64,000 nt of DNA from Trissonchulus latispiculum (GCA_030248195.1 JASAND010030817.1:1-64000), one strand, 5' to 3'. Positions 44,016 to 56,918 are shown, numbered from the stretch's first letter. Notes: generated by a model from the sequence alone, not told the origin. Program-made: numbers and translations.

Positions 44016-44800
44016 TTATATGTACAAGAACAAAAAGTGCTCCTTCGTCGCATGTAAAATACATATGAGTCGTCGTAGGCAGGTTGTACATAAGCAAAAA
44101 CTAGCCTGTAAAATACATATGAGTTCCGTAGGGAGGTTGTAAATTAAGGAAAACAAGTTGCAACCGCTTAACATATGAGCCTGTCCTACAACGAGGCTCA
44201 TATTGGCGTATGTCATAATACGAATAATTTGCAGATATATATTTTACTTTTATATAAATATATACATACTGCATAAAGCTTTTCATTACAAATTATCCTT
44301 CATATATACAATGTTGATCAGTCATTATACTGTGCATATGCTCAATACGGTACGCCATGAGGCGCTCTGACTCACAGCCAAGTGGGAACGCATTCTGCGT
44401 GTGTATAATGTGAAAGTGTTTCGAGAATGCATTAGAGGTGTGCCATAGTGTTTCAGGAAACATCAGGTTGCATGTACAGTTCAGCTTGAGCAGTCGTAGT
44501 TCACTTCAGTCCATTTCTTCTGGGCCACGACGTCTATTCATTTTTCCGTAATGTGGATGAAGCTGAGGTTCTTAATGAGGCTTTAATGTGGAATGCACTG
44601 TGACGCCAATATGAGCCTCGTTGTAGGACAGGCTCATATGTTAAGCGGTTGCAACTTGTTTTCCTTAATTTACAACCTCCCTACGGAACTCATATGTATT
44701 TTACAGGCTAGTTTTTGCTTATGTACAACCTGCCTACGACGACTCATATATATGTATTTTACATGCGACGAAGGAGCACTTTTTGTTCTTGTTTTCTATT
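44016..44800. repeat. inverted repeat pair (~195-bp arms)
   Basis: Arms at 44016-44218 (minus) and 44606-44800 (plus) contain GTAGGACAGGCTCATATGTT, GGTTGCAACTTGTTTTCCTT and ACATGCGACGAAGGAGCA. A third copy is at 63566-63715 and a partial one at 46395-46470. The arm just left of the type II satellite at 44.86 kb is probably that element's 5' block. Confidence 0.65.
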
Positions 44801-46395
44801 ATTTTATATATGTATGCTCATGAAGGTATGTATATATGGATATCTTTCAGCAGTAGCAAGCAAGCCAACCACAGCACTCCACAACCACTTTGACCATGCA
44901 GTTCTATGACAAATGTTGCTCAGCTCGCTCAGGGCTTTCATTTGGTACCAAATTTGACCACTTTTGAAAAATTTCATTTTTGACCGAAAATCGCCTAAGT
45001 CCCCACCCCACCCCACCACAGCACTCTACAGCCACTTTGAGCATGCAGTTCTATGACAAAAGTTGCTCAGCTCGCTTAGCGCTTTCATTTGGTACCAAAT
45101 TTGACCACTTTTGAAAAATTTTATTTTCGACCACTTGACCCCCCACCCAACTGACCCTCCAGATGGCAAAGTGGAACCAGCACAGCAGGATGGGTGGGTC
45201 AGACGGCAAAACGGATGCCAGGAATGAGCTGGGCGCACCAGAAAACCCCTATAGACAATGTTTTGTCAGGCTATGTACAGTCCTATATGGTGTTCCCGGA
45301 AGTCGGTACCGAGCGGACCCTCCAGACGGCAAAGTGGAACCAGCACAGCAAGATGGGTGGGTCAGACGGCAAAACGGATGCCAGGAATGAGCTGGGCGCA
45401 CCAGAAAACCCCTATAGACAATGTTTTGTCAGGCTATGTACAGTCCTATATGGTGTTCCCGGAAGTCGGTACCGACCGGACCCTCCAGACGGCAAAGTGG
45501 AACCAGCACAGCAAGATGGGTGGATCAGACGGCAAAACGGACACCGGGAATGAGCTGGGCGCACCAGAAAACCCCTATAGACAAAGTTTGGAGAGGCAAA
45601 GTAAAGCCTACTATGGACCTCCGGAAAGCGGTTACCGACATGACCCCTCAGACGGTCAAGTGGAACCAGCCCAGCAACTTGGGTTACTCGGGCAGCAAAA
45701 CTGATAGCGGGAATCGATTCTCCGTCCCAAAAAACCTTTGTATGCAAAATTTGAGCAACCCATGTAGCAAAATAAGCGAAAAAATTAAGTTCAAAGTTCG
45801 ACCCAAAATTCACCAACTTTGGCCGGCCAGTACCGAAAAATTACGCACGAAGTCGGAAAATCATATAGCATTTGAACGACCCCGATATGTGTACTGTTTA
45901 ACCATATAGTCAGTATTGCCCCATATATAGCCCAATCTGACTTATTAAGGCGCCTTTGAAGCATACTTTTTGGCCATTTTAGCGTTTTGGCCGACTTTGG
46001 CCCCCAGCCAAAAATTTTTTCCGGCCCTGGGAGGCATAAAAACTAGCTTATTTTCTTATTTTTGATTTGTACTACAAGAATATATATGGGTTTCATAGGC
46101 AAAAATTTTTCTATCTGTAGTTATTCAAGCTACAAAACCCCCTTATGAGACATCAAAAGCGAGAAACCGGAAAAAAACATCACTCTCGTAAGCGATTTTT
46201 GGCATAACTTTTTAACGGAAAGTGGTACGGGGATGAAACTTCAGGAACATACTAAACTCGACACGTACAATTTTTTGCGCACATAATCTGCGCAGGATCT
46301 GCGCAGGAATCTGCGCAGCTTCTGCGCAGCCTTGTTTTACACGGTCATTCGACCATTTTCACTCATATTATAGGGGTCGCTACCGCGACCCCTAT
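44606..46395 (+). mobile_element. composite satellite-bearing element, type II copy 2
   Basis: In order: a 5' block shared with the inverted arm, a ~147-bp satellite (about 44860-45135), a 163-bp satellite (45153-45800; unit starts 45153, 45316, 45479, 45642), a unique tail with a TCTGCGCAG direct repeat, and the hairpin ATAGGGGTCGC-TACC-GCGACCCCTAT (46370-46395). Non-coding. Confidence 0.6.
45153..45800. repeat. 163-bp satellite array
   Basis: Units start with GACCCTCCAGACGGCAAAGT and include GAGCTGGGCGCACCAGAAAA. Spacing is exactly 163 bases over four starts. The last unit diverges into the tail. The same unit occurs at 47149-47500 and inverted at 41100-41390. Confidence 0.85.
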
Positions 46396-48080
46396 GATAC
46401 TCATATGTATTTTACATGCGACGAAGGAGCATTTTTGGTTCTTGTTTTCCATTCTTTTACATATGTATGCGCAAAAAGGAACCAACATAATATATTTCCG
46501 ATAACCACCATGCGCAAGCAGATATATACTATTTGACCCAAAATCGCTTACATCCCCACCAAACCCCACCACAGCACTCTACAAGTCTACAGCCACTTTG
46601 AGCATGCAGTTCTATGACAAACGTTGCTCAGCTCGCTTAGGGCTTTCTTTTGGTACCAAATTTGACCACTTTTGAAAAATTATTTTTGACCTAAAATCGC
46701 CTAAGTCCCCACCCAACCCCACCACAGCACTCTACAGCCACTTTGAGCATGCAGTTCTATGACAAAAGTTGCTCAGCTCGCTTTGGGCTTTCATTTGATA
46801 CCAAATTTGACCACTTTTGAAAAATTTTATTTTTGACCTAAAATCGCCTAAGTCCCCACCCAACCCCACCACAGCACTCTACAGCCACTTTGAGCATGCA
46901 GTTCTATGACAAAAGTTGCTCAGCTCGCTTAGGGCTTTCATTTGGTACCAAATTTGACCACTTTTGAAAAATTTCATTTTTGGCCGAAAATCGCCTAAGT
47001 CCCCACCCCACCCCACCACAGCACTCTACAGCCACTTTGAGCATGCAATTCTATGACAAAAGTTGCTCAGTTCACTTAGGGCTTTCATTAGGTACCAAAT
47101 TTGACCACTTTTGAAAAATTTTATTTTGGACCACCAGACCCCTTACCGACCTGACCCCTCAGACGGTCAAGTGGAGCCAGCCCAGCAAAATGGGTGCTTT
47201 GTACAGCAAAACGGACACCGGAAATGAGCTGGGCGCACCAGAAAACCCCTATGGAGAAAGTTTTGAGAGGCCAAGTATGTAGAGCCTAGTATGGACCTCC
47301 AGGAAACGGTTGCCGACATGACCCTCCAAACGGCAAAGTGGAACCAGCCCAGCAAGACGGATGAGTCGGGCGGCAAAATTGATAGCGGGAATCTGCTCTC
47401 CGTCCGCAAAAACCTTTGTATGCAAGATTTGAGCCTTCCAGGTCGTAAAATAAGCGAAAAAACCAAGTTCAAAGTTGGACCCAAAATTCACCAACTTTGG
47501 CAGGCCAGTACCCAAAAATTACGCTCAGGGCCGGAAAATCATATAGCAATTGAACGACCCTGATATGTGTCCTATTCAGCCATATAGGCAGTATTGCCCC
47601 ATATATAGCCCAGTCTGACTTATTACGGCGCCTTTGAAGCATACTTTTTGGCCATTTTAGCGTTTTGGCCGAAATTGGCCCCCCGCCAAAAATGTTTTTC
47701 GGCGCTGGGAGGCATAAAAACTAGCCTATCGGCTTATTTTTGTTGCGTACTCCAAGAATATATATGGTTTTCGTAGGCAAAATTTTTTCTATCTGTTGTT
47801 ATTAAAGCTACAAAACCCCCTTACCAGACGTCAAAGCGGAGAACCGGAAAAAAACATCACTCTCGTAAGCGATTTTTGGCATAACTTTTTAACGGAAAGT
47901 GGTACGGGGATGAAACTTCAGGAACATACTAAACTCGACACGTACAATTTTTGCGCACATAATCTGCGCAGGAATCTGCGCAGCTTCTGCGCAGCCTTGT
48001 TTTACACGGTCATTCGACCATTTTCACTCATATTATAGGGGTCTTGCGCGCGACCCGACCGCTACCGACGCTACCGCGAC

Positions 48081-48087
<7 letters not shown>
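46396..48087 (+). mobile_element. composite satellite-bearing element, type II copy 3
   Basis: It begins with a short piece of the 5' block, then a ~145-bp satellite (about 46540-47130), about two 163-bp units (47149-47500), and the same tail as copy 2 (from about 47590). It ends in an expanded hairpin region (48034-48087) in which CGACC/GCTACC words are duplicated, running into (TA)n. It directly follows copy 2. Confidence 0.6.
46540..47130. repeat. ~145-bp satellite array
   Basis: Monomers contain CCCCACCACAGCACTCTACA, GCCACTTTGAGCATGCAGTT, GACAAAAGTTGCTCAGCTCG, TTTGGTACCAAATTTGACCA and CTTTTGAAAAATT. Spacing of the TTGACCACTTTTG word is about 143-148 bases. The order of blocks parallels the 149-bp monomer of type I. 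Confidence 0.85.
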
Positions 48088-48168
<81 letters not shown>

Positions 48169-48329
48169 GTGCAAAGTGTACTCAGGGTGTATATACCAGT
48201 TACGCACTCATTTCTGGGAGGACCGCGCAGTGGCGCCCTTGCCTTTCCACGCCCCCCACCCCGACTGTGTGTAGGAGAACCGCGCAAAATAATTTCTGGT
48301 ACACCCTGTGCAGAGAGACCTATCTATAT

Positions 48330-48450
48330 ATTATTTACGTATGCTTAATTTGATACCAAATATGACCACTTTTGAAGATCTTGATTTTTGACCCCTACCG
48401 GACCCCGACCCCCAGGGCCGGCCCACTCCCGGGGCTATATAAACGTAACA
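48330..48450. repeat. single diverged satellite-type monomer
   Basis: TTTGATACCAAATATGACCA and CTTTTGAAG..TTGATTTTTGACC repeat the common core of both satellites, followed by a distinct C-rich half (GGACCCCGACCCCCAGGGCC). A further core occurs near 48795 (TTTGGTATCATTGGAAAGC). Confidence 0.45.
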
Positions 48451-49430
48451 CCAAATGACCAAAAACCGCCACAATTTTCTATGTTGGGGTTTTAAGTCCA
48501 GACGCTTCGCAACCCCATTTTTGACACTCCGTAAAGATCGATAGCAGCCGAATGGGACAAAAATAATCAACAGTGAACAGGTTCAGGATAATGGCAATAA
48601 GATAAGAATTTTGTTATATATGTACGTAAACGTACGTAAAGTTCACCACCACAGCATGTGAGAAATCAGTGTGAGAAAATGTACGTACCAAAAGCGTAAA
48701 GGAGAAACCTGGGAAAACCCCCATCTAGAAACTATAGGTATAAACATATATATAGGTATGAAAAATTAAAATTTTCAAAGTTCATTTTTTGGGCAAGTTT
48801 GGTATCATTGGAAAGCTCTTGACCTGGAGATATTAAAAATGTACTACGTATCTAGTAGCTCCCTACTAATTCGTACTAGTATATAGTTGCGCTTAATTAA
48901 GCATTTTGAAAACACGCAGTATAAAAACGACCGCGAAAAACGACCAAAAATTGAGCATTTTTAGGGTAAATTTTGCAAAATTTTTCAAAAATGTCCAAAT
49001 TTGTGGCTTTTTAAAATGTTTATCATTGCGAGAAATATATATACGTTTATAACTGTATTATGGACTTTCTGACTCATTATTGACCTTATATTGGACTTGG
49101 AAATATGTTAGGAATCAAGTTTTCGAGCTTAAAAAAAATTACTTCATAGTTGAATGTTTATTGTCATTAGAAACGGCTGAAAATGCGATTTTTGGCATAA
49201 AAATAGAAACATTTGGGGGGGGGGGAGGGTTGGGTGGGGGGTTTGGGGTCGCCAGAGGGCCCCCAAAAAGTTGAGCTCCAAAACATATATACGTACCAGA
49301 AGAAAGCGCGACTCTTTCTAACCTACATATACATATATATACGTGTGCAAAGATCAAGTCATTTGGTTCAGTCCTGCTCATTTTATGACATTTTGAAAAT
49401 GACACCTACTTTTGGTCCTACCATCCCAAT

Positions 49431-50167
49431 CACTAGCGTAGATACGGGGGGGCGGCCGCCCCTCCCCCGAAATGGTTTTGCCCCGCTGACAAAAATTGGC
49501 CGAAAGAAAAATTTTTTTAAATTTATTATAAACGCAAAGAAATTGCACAAAACTGCCCCAAAAATTAGTGCGTTTGTACTTCATTAAAAAATTTTCGCGC
49601 CTTCGGCGCGACTTAGTAATTAGCATACTATATATAATTAAACTTTTATATAACGGGTACTAGGGAGCGGGAGTGGTAGGGTATACTAGTTTGATTTACT
49701 TTACTTTGACAGCTTTGTAGTTTTATTAGCTGCATTTTTGCAAACATGATTGCCTTAAATGGTGGATACTGGAAATGTGCTGCTTGGAATACATTGTTCA
49801 TAATGGGAGCATGCAATCTGAGTTTTCGTACGAGACTGTAGAAGTGGAAAATATATATATAGCAAATTAAACTACAAGATTTGGTTTGGCAATTGATAAT
49901 ATAAAATGTAAAGAATTCAATGTTTCAATAGCGTTTTAATGGCAAAATTGAAAAATTTCCTCAACTTCTGGGGGCTCCGCCCCCCAGACCCCCCTTTTTG
50001 GGTTTTAGCATGCCGCTTTCGGTTACAATAGATTTAAGCTTAGAACCTTAAAACAATTTTGTACGTAGTGATCATACAATTGTTGAGCAAAAAATAAAAA
50101 ATTTTACCCCCCCCAGACTTCGGTCCAAACCGCCCCCCCTGAAAATTTTTTTGTATCTACGCCACTG
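49431..50167. mobile_element. hAT MITE (GCGTAGATAC type), second copy
   Basis: The ends CACTAGCGTAGATAC and GTATCTACGCCACTG are flanked by a perfect 8-bp duplication ATCCCAAT (49423-49430, 50168-50175). Hairpins TTCGCGCC-TTC-GGCGCG near 49594 and GGGGGC-TCC-GCCCCC near 49970. Inserted in the left arm of the large foldback; the right arm at about 53700 lacks it. Confidence 0.85.
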
Positions 50168-50750
50168 ATCCCAATATTTTGCAAAAGTTTGGACCGATGT
50201 AACTTCAGACTGGTTTGGGCTAGAAAAGTTTTCCAAATATTTGCAATGATGGCAAGTCTTCCTCTTTGCGCACAGCAAAAATTAGACTGATCCGCTGCAC
50301 CGCTAGTCTGGCACATTGCCAAACGTGGCGGGAGAAAAACCCACCCAAATTTTTTGAAACATTTTTAAGAACCCATCAGAGAAACACAGGAGACTATAAC
50401 ACGGTACTATCGAGGACGCTGCGTCTTCCTATGCCGTCAGATTTGGATAATTTTGCTTACCTATCTAGCTAGGGCCAAAAACCCTAAATAGGCCATTTCG
50501 CTGCTGGAGTACCCAGTACAGGTCGAATTTTGGATTATAACAGCCAATTTGACGTAAAAAGCATTTTCTACACGATAGACTAACAAGTTTTATCAAATTG
50601 CAGCGTTTTTAGCATTTTTCAAAAATTGCCCTATGTTTATGTGTTAAACTTTATGAAATCTGCTCGTTTTATGCTGCATTTGCAATGGCACATGAGACAT
50701 CAACAAAGATATATATATATATATACCTATATATATACCTGGACCGGGTT

Positions 50751-50793
<43 letters not shown>

Positions 50794-51130
50794 TAACTAA
50801 AAAGAGTTGAATTTTACACAGGAAGTGTAAGAATTGCGCTACGACAATTTTGAGACCTGTGAGGGGTGGGTTCCCCGCATTTGGGTTTTTCCCTTATTTG
50901 GGCTTTCCCTCGCTACTTTTTGCATTATATACCGGTCTAAGTGCAAATAGGCGTAAAAGAAAGTTCTAAGTATAAACGCGAAGCACGATATATATATATA
51001 AAGATCTCATCTATCCCTTATATATAATATATATAATAAAAAAGTTCCAGCCAAAATCCACATATAACGTGGGTTTTCCACGTATATATATACGTACGTA
51101 TACGTTGTATATACGTATATGTATATGTAT

Positions 51131-52224
51131 TAGGGATCGACCGGATATCCGGATCCGGATCCGGATCCTGCCGGATATTGCAGATCCGGATCCGGATCCG
51201 GCAGAAAAACCATCCGGATCCGGATCTTTTTTTCAGTTAACGAACCAAAGGAAATTTATCACTGAAACTAAAATATTAATGCCTGGAGCGCTCAAAATAA
51301 ATTTCTAGAAGCGAATTTTCGTGTTAAGAGTGTGGCTTTTACTGGGGGCTGCCGCCCCCAGGCCCCCGTGTACCTTAATATTTAACTTTAACTTAAAATT
51401 TATATAACTTTAGTGAAATTTTTAAGATGGTTCCAAGTAAAATAGATCAGCAAATTTAAAGATTTTTATGAGCATGTACTGCCGTTTCACAAATATACTG
51501 AATACATAAATAGATAAATACAAGCATATATAAATGAGCGGTGCTGACTACTTTCATCCTAACGATATCGTTCCTAATATATATGTAATGAAAAAGAAAA
51601 TTCGGAGTTTGTTTTCGTATCGGCTGCGGTGAGTCTTGCTAGGCTCCAGCCGCTGCTACAAAGAATTTAACTGCCGGTATGCAACAACATAATCGAATTA
51701 ACTGGATCAAAACGTTTTTTAAATTGAAAATCCTGGTTGCTATTAAAACTATAACTTGAATTATTTATTCGTAAATAACTATTTTCAGCAGCAACGGTAT
51801 TGGTTTTATTTTTCTCAAACTCCATGTAAGAAGTTATGTTAATGTTAATCTACTTAAGCTGAGTTTTTTGAAAAACTTTGATTGTTAACTGTTCCATGTT
51901 TGCGGCTGCGGCTTATTCATACATTTCAAAATTCGTTATATACTTACTTAGCGAATATTGTTTGTTTCAAGCTAAATGTTGAAGTCAATTTGCAGCATTC
52001 AAAGAAAGAGAAATTGTTGAAACGTATTAAATAAATTCACTACCAGCATTAAAACATTACCAAATCCACAAAAAACCCTATAAACATTAACAAAATCAAA
52101 GCACAAAATTTTAAAAATTTGCATGTATTTTGATGACTAGATCCGGATCCGGATCCGGCCGGATCCAAACTGGATCCGGATCCGGGTCCGGATCCGGCAA
52201 AATTTTGGATCCGGTCGATCCCTA
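51131..52224. mobile_element. hAT element with GGATCC-repeat ends
   Basis: The ends TAGGGATCGACCGGAT and CCGGTCGATCCCTA are flanked by a perfect 8-bp duplication ATATGTAT (51123-51130, 52225-52232). Just inside both ends lie tandem GGATCC/CCGGAT hexamers. GGGGGC-TGCC-GCCCCC hairpin at 51344. At 1094 bp with no transposase it is non-autonomous. Confidence 0.8.
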
Positions 52225-52529
52225 ATATGTATATGGCTATATATTTGTGGAGAAAACGCCTCAATGAGCTAAAGCTGACTGAAGAAACTTAAAAAATTCT
52301 TTCGAAATTTCACGACGTTCGCAAAAAGGCGAACTTCGCAAAAATAAAGTTTCTTAGCTGTACAGTACACGCACATACAATGAAATGTCTAAGCATGCAT
52401 CAAGTATATGTATATAGGGAGGGAAATTTAAAATGAGGAAGCTGGACAGGAAAAAAGAAAGAGTTTGGCTAATTTTGCTACATTTTACAATGTTACAACA
52501 CAATTAGTAAGGAATACGAAAAAAATTCA

Positions 52530-52790
52530 GAATAATTCTACTTGTTTTCTAATTTGAAAACAATTAGAAAACAATTAGAAAAAATTTCGAATATTTTCTA
52601 ATTGTTTTCTAGTTTGGAAAACAATTAGAAAACAATCAGAAATCAATTAGAAAACAATACCAACATTGTTTTCTAATTGTTTTCTAAATTAGAAAACAAT
52701 TAGAAAACAATTAGAACAAATTCTATAACTGTAGAAAACAATTAAAAAAATTAAATTTTTTCTAATTGTTTTCTAGAAATGGGCTTCGTG
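52530..52790. repeat. array of TTAGAAAACAA words in both orientations
   Basis: An 11-base word AATTAGAAAAC and its complement GTTTTCTAATT occur about fifteen times in mixed orientation, giving overlapping palindromes. It lies in the loop of the large foldback. Confidence 0.8.
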
Positions 52791-54109
52791 TGGACCCCCC
52801 CCCAGAATTTTTGACATATAGCCATGAGGGGGGGGGAACCCACATTTTCGGATTTTGGCTGGAACTTTCTATTATAAGGGTAAGATGACAACTTCATATA
52901 CCATCGTACTTGGCGTACTTAGATCTATCTTTTAAGCCCATTTGCACTTCTCTAGGTTGTACCGTTAGGCGCTTATAATGCAAAAAGTAGCGGGGGAAAA
53001 CCCAATGGGGGGAAAAACCCAAATGGGGGAAAAACCCACCCCTCACAGGTCTCAAAAATTGTCGTAGCGCTATTCTGACACTTCCGGTGTAAAATTCAAC
53101 TCTTTTTTAGCTAGTATAAAGCAAAAAACCCGATCTAGGTACCTTGTTTTGAGATTTCATGTGCCATTGAAAATGCAGCATCAAACGGTCAGGTTTCATA
53201 AAGTTTAACACATATATAAACATAGGGCAATTTTTGAAAAATGCTAAAAACGATGTAATTTGATAAAACTTATTAGTCTATCGTGTAGAGAATGGTTTTT
53301 TACGTTGATTTGGCTGTTAAAATCCACAATTGGACCTTCCTGGGTCCTCCAGTGCCGAAATGGCACTTTCAGGGTTTTTGGCCCTTTGCTAGCCAGGGAA
53401 GCAAAGTTATCCAAATCTGACACCATAGGATGATGCAGCATCCTCGATAGTACCGTGTTATAGTGTCGAATTGTTTCCCTGTTTGGTTGTTAAAAAATTT
53501 TTCAAAAAAAATTGGGTGGGGTTTTCCCCCCAAAGTGGGTTTTTTCCCCGCCACATTTGGCAATGTGCCAGACCAACGGTGCATCGGATCGATCTAATTT
53601 TGGCTGTGTGCAAAGAGGAAGACTTGCCATCATTGAAGATATTTGCAAAACTTTTCTAGCCCAACCCAGTCAAAAGTTACATCGGTCCAAACTTTTGCAA
53701 AATTTTGGCGTGGTTGGACCAAAAACTAGGTGTCATTTTCAAAATGTCATAAAATGAGCAGGAGTGAACAAATGACTTGATCTTTGCATACGTAGGTAAG
53801 AAAGAGTCGCGCTTTCTGCTGCTATGTTTCGGAGCTCATATAGCTCCAACCCTTGGTCCAGGAGGCGGGTGGGTTTTCCCCCTCAAAAAGGGGGTGGGTT
53901 TTCCCCCCATGGCTATACTTTTCCCCAACTTTCGGCTACACCCCCCAGCAATTTTTGGACCCAAAAAGTTAGCTAAATTTGGCCAAAAAGTGGTAATTTG
54001 TTTGGAAAATTTTGACTTAAATCGCTTTAAAACGGTGCAAAAACGCCTAAAACGTTAAAAACAGGCCTTATTTTGAAGGAAAAAGGGCTAACTTACCGAA
54101 AATTTTCAT

Positions 54110-54970
54110 TTTTTGACCATTTTTGAAATTTCTGAGGTCCGAATTCTGGGGGGGGCGGTTTGGGGGGGGGGGGTACCCCCATCACATTTTTTGGGTCGAC
54201 CACCAACCTTCCAAGATTTATCCCCCCCAGACCCAAAGTTCCAGGGAAACTATGCCCCCCCTAACACACCTATGGTCTGGGATTTGGGTGTGGGGACTGG
54301 GCCTGCCTCCAAAATTTCGAGGGTGGGGTTGTCGGGACTCGGAACGTTTCCATTTGGGGGTGGGGTCCCGCCAGACATAGGGGTAACGGAGATTTGGGGT
54401 GGGGGGCTCCCCCCCAACTTTTTTGGGGGCCCCCTCTGGAGACCCCCCAACCCCCCCCCCCCAGGACCCCCCCTTCCCCAACCATAGGTGTACCACCTGT
54501 TTGGGTTGGGGGGGGAGTAGAAGGTCCGAATTTGGCTCGGGGGACCCCACCGAAATTGGGGGGAGACCCCTCAAAATCCGAAATTTGGGGGGACCCCCCT
54601 AAACTGTACCCAAGTTTTTTTGGCTAAAAATGCTCCTTTTTCGATGTACAGTACATTAAACGTGCTCAAAAGCTTCTGTCAATAGTTTTCGGATGCGAAA
54701 ATAGGCGGGCCCAGATTGTGGTTTATAATCGCGTTATTACCTTTTAATTGCTATAAATAACCATCTTTAGCTGTTTATAGTTGGTTTATAGCCATTTTTT
54801 CGAATTTTTTCAAAAATTTTCAGAAATTGCAAAAAATTTCAAAAATAGCTCAGCAGCAAAAAATAGCTATTTTTAGGCATTTTTCGGAAAATTTTTCTTC
54901 CCCCCCAGAAATCCGAGGGGGGACCCCCCGCCAGACTTCCCCCCAGACTTCCCCCCCCCCCAGAAATTTT
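54110..54970. repeat. G/C-homopolymer-rich region
   Basis: Runs of 6-11 G or C alternate with AT-rich stretches on both strands. Several 60-120-residue Gly/Pro-rich open frames here reflect composition only. It is the part of the right foldback arm missing from the left arm. Confidence 0.6.
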
Positions 54971-56354
54971 TGCCTAGGAAAAAGCCAGTAACTCTGAATT
55001 GATTTTGACATTAGACATGGTTTTTAAACTCGAAAACTTGATTGCCAACATGTTTCCAAGTCCAAAATAAGGTCAATAATGAGTCAGAAGGTTCATAATA
55101 CAGTTAAAAACGTGTATTTCTCGCAATAATAAACACTTTAAGCCAAGAATTTGACCTCAAAATGGGGGGCTATGTAAAGTGGAGGGGAGAACCGAAAAGT
55201 GGGGTGGCCCCCCACCCCCCCCCCCACTAAAAAATGCCAGTTTTCAGAGTTTTGGTCAAAACTTTTTACTGGTATGAGATATGACTATACAGGCAGCTAG
55301 GCCTAGTCGTAAGCTTTCTTATGAGCTATATGTAGAACACCTCTCTAGGGTGCGCCGTTAGTGAGAAAAATTGTCCCAAACCGGCGGGAAAATACCCAAT
55401 GCGGGAAAAACCCATATGTGGGAAAAACCCACCCCGAAAATTTTTTGGCAAGTTGCCAGGAGCATCTCTAACCGTTCCAAATGAAAGAGCGGGTTGTTTT
55501 TAGTATAACTGCATCAAACTATATTAGTTTTTGTTGAAAAATTGAAGTCATAGTGACTTTTGAAAATTTGGTATCTTTAGGTACATAGCTAGGTAGGTAT
55601 ATATAATTCACTTCCCGCCCGCTAGCTGGTGAGCTGTCGCGAGGCCTCTCCACAGAGACAACCAAGGTGAATAACTCCGACTGCATCTTGGTTATCCACA
55701 TTGGATGTAGGAAGCTTAAATCAGAGAGTCACCCCCACACTTTTATGTGCCGGTAAGCTGGACAAACCATTGAAGTCAGCACAGAAGGCTAAACATTGAC
55801 ACCTAGTGAAGTGTACCGGTGTGGTCACCCCACTGAGGCGGTACTGACCTGTCCTGGTCGACCTCCATCCGTCCTTACTAATCCTCGATGTGTCACCAGA
55901 TAGCGGGTAGGCATATATACCTTTAGTAATTGTTTATGGTGTCAGCAGGAGTTGGCGGCGTGTCCACTGCTGACGGATTGGATTTTGCCTGTTTTCCGTC
56001 TCCCGAGCTAGTATATACATCATGATCATACATGGTGGGAAATGTTGATGGAGCTTGTTTGATGCCTGTTACCACTGGGAGGTAACGGCGTGATAGCAGG
56101 CTATCAGCTTGTTCTCTGGTTCGCTTTCGGTCTGTTCGTCTTCGTCAGCAGTGATATACCCTATTCGCTCCTATATCTGTAAGAAGAAAGAAAGAAAGAA
56201 AGAAATCTTTACTCAAGTAAATGAAGGTAAGCGTTTAATTGCAAACAAAACAAATTATATACGTATATCTAGCAAAATAAACATATGAAATTACATATGA
56301 AACGCAAAACAAATCACAAAACTGAAAAGAAAATCAGCACGGAAAGAAAAAAAA

Positions 56355-56918
56355 TTAACATAACAAAAGAAAAACAACTAACAACATACCGCTAACTTCA
56401 TTAACGTGAGCAGGACGGGGGAGGATCACGGTGATCAACTGACCCCCCCGACTCCTTAGAAATCGCTTTAAATCCAATGACTCTAGAAGCCTACAAAAAC
56501 TATCAAAGCTTGGAGAAGTAACAACCGTCTCGGGTAGCGAATTCCATACATTAACTACCCTAACATGAAACAAATTATTTAATGAGGCAGTCCTAGTGTT
56601 TCTCGGTAATCTTATTCGCAAACTGTGACTACGTGTGTTTACCGGGTTGGAATATTGAAACATTTGATCAAAGGAGATTTCAATTTGGTTGTTAACAATT
56701 TTGTAGAGTAATTTCAGATCGGTATACAAACGCCTAATCTCCAGTGACTTAAGACCTAGCATGCTTAAACGTTCTAAGTAATTAAAATGTTCAAGTCCAG
56801 GAATCCGTTTGGTATAACGTCTTTGAATTTTTTCTATTAAATCTATGTCCTTTAACAAGTAAGGAGACCAAATTGGGGTACTACTTTCAGCAATAGGACG
56901 GACAAAAGTCGCGAACAT
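56355..56918 (-). pseudogene. LINE ORF2 C-terminal fragment
   Basis: RPIAESSTPIWSPYLLKDID, IEKIQRRYTKRIPGL, NYLERLSMLGLKSLEIRRL and VVNVWNSLPETVV are the usual post-RT residues of CR1-group proteins. A short segment in another frame (56956-57189, CSVSVFGP and IRDLGFIIS) bridges it to the RT block. Confidence 0.85.

Larger units (their letters stand above)
49040..55120. repeat. very large foldback (about 2 kb arms)
   Basis: Left-arm segments at about 49040-49430 and 50168-51080 reappear inverted at about 53700-53880 plus 55010-55120 and 52835-53700. Examples: GGACCGATGTAACTT / AAGTTACATCGGTCC, and GGCAAGTCTTCCTCTTTGCG and its complement. A hAT MITE (49431-50167) splits the left arm. The right arm has about 1 kb of extra G/C-run sequence. 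The loop holds a hAT element. No frames of note. Confidence 0.65.

Noticed and set aside
45163..45909. Open frames of 119-162 residues
   Set aside because: They lie in the 163-bp satellite and shift frame with each unit. No domain or start context.
48033..48287. Ile/Tyr-repeat open frames
   Set aside because: Translation of (TA)n microsatellites.
54113..54627. Pro/Gly-rich frames of 60-124 residues
   Set aside because: Several frames on both strands are open at once, because of G and C runs.
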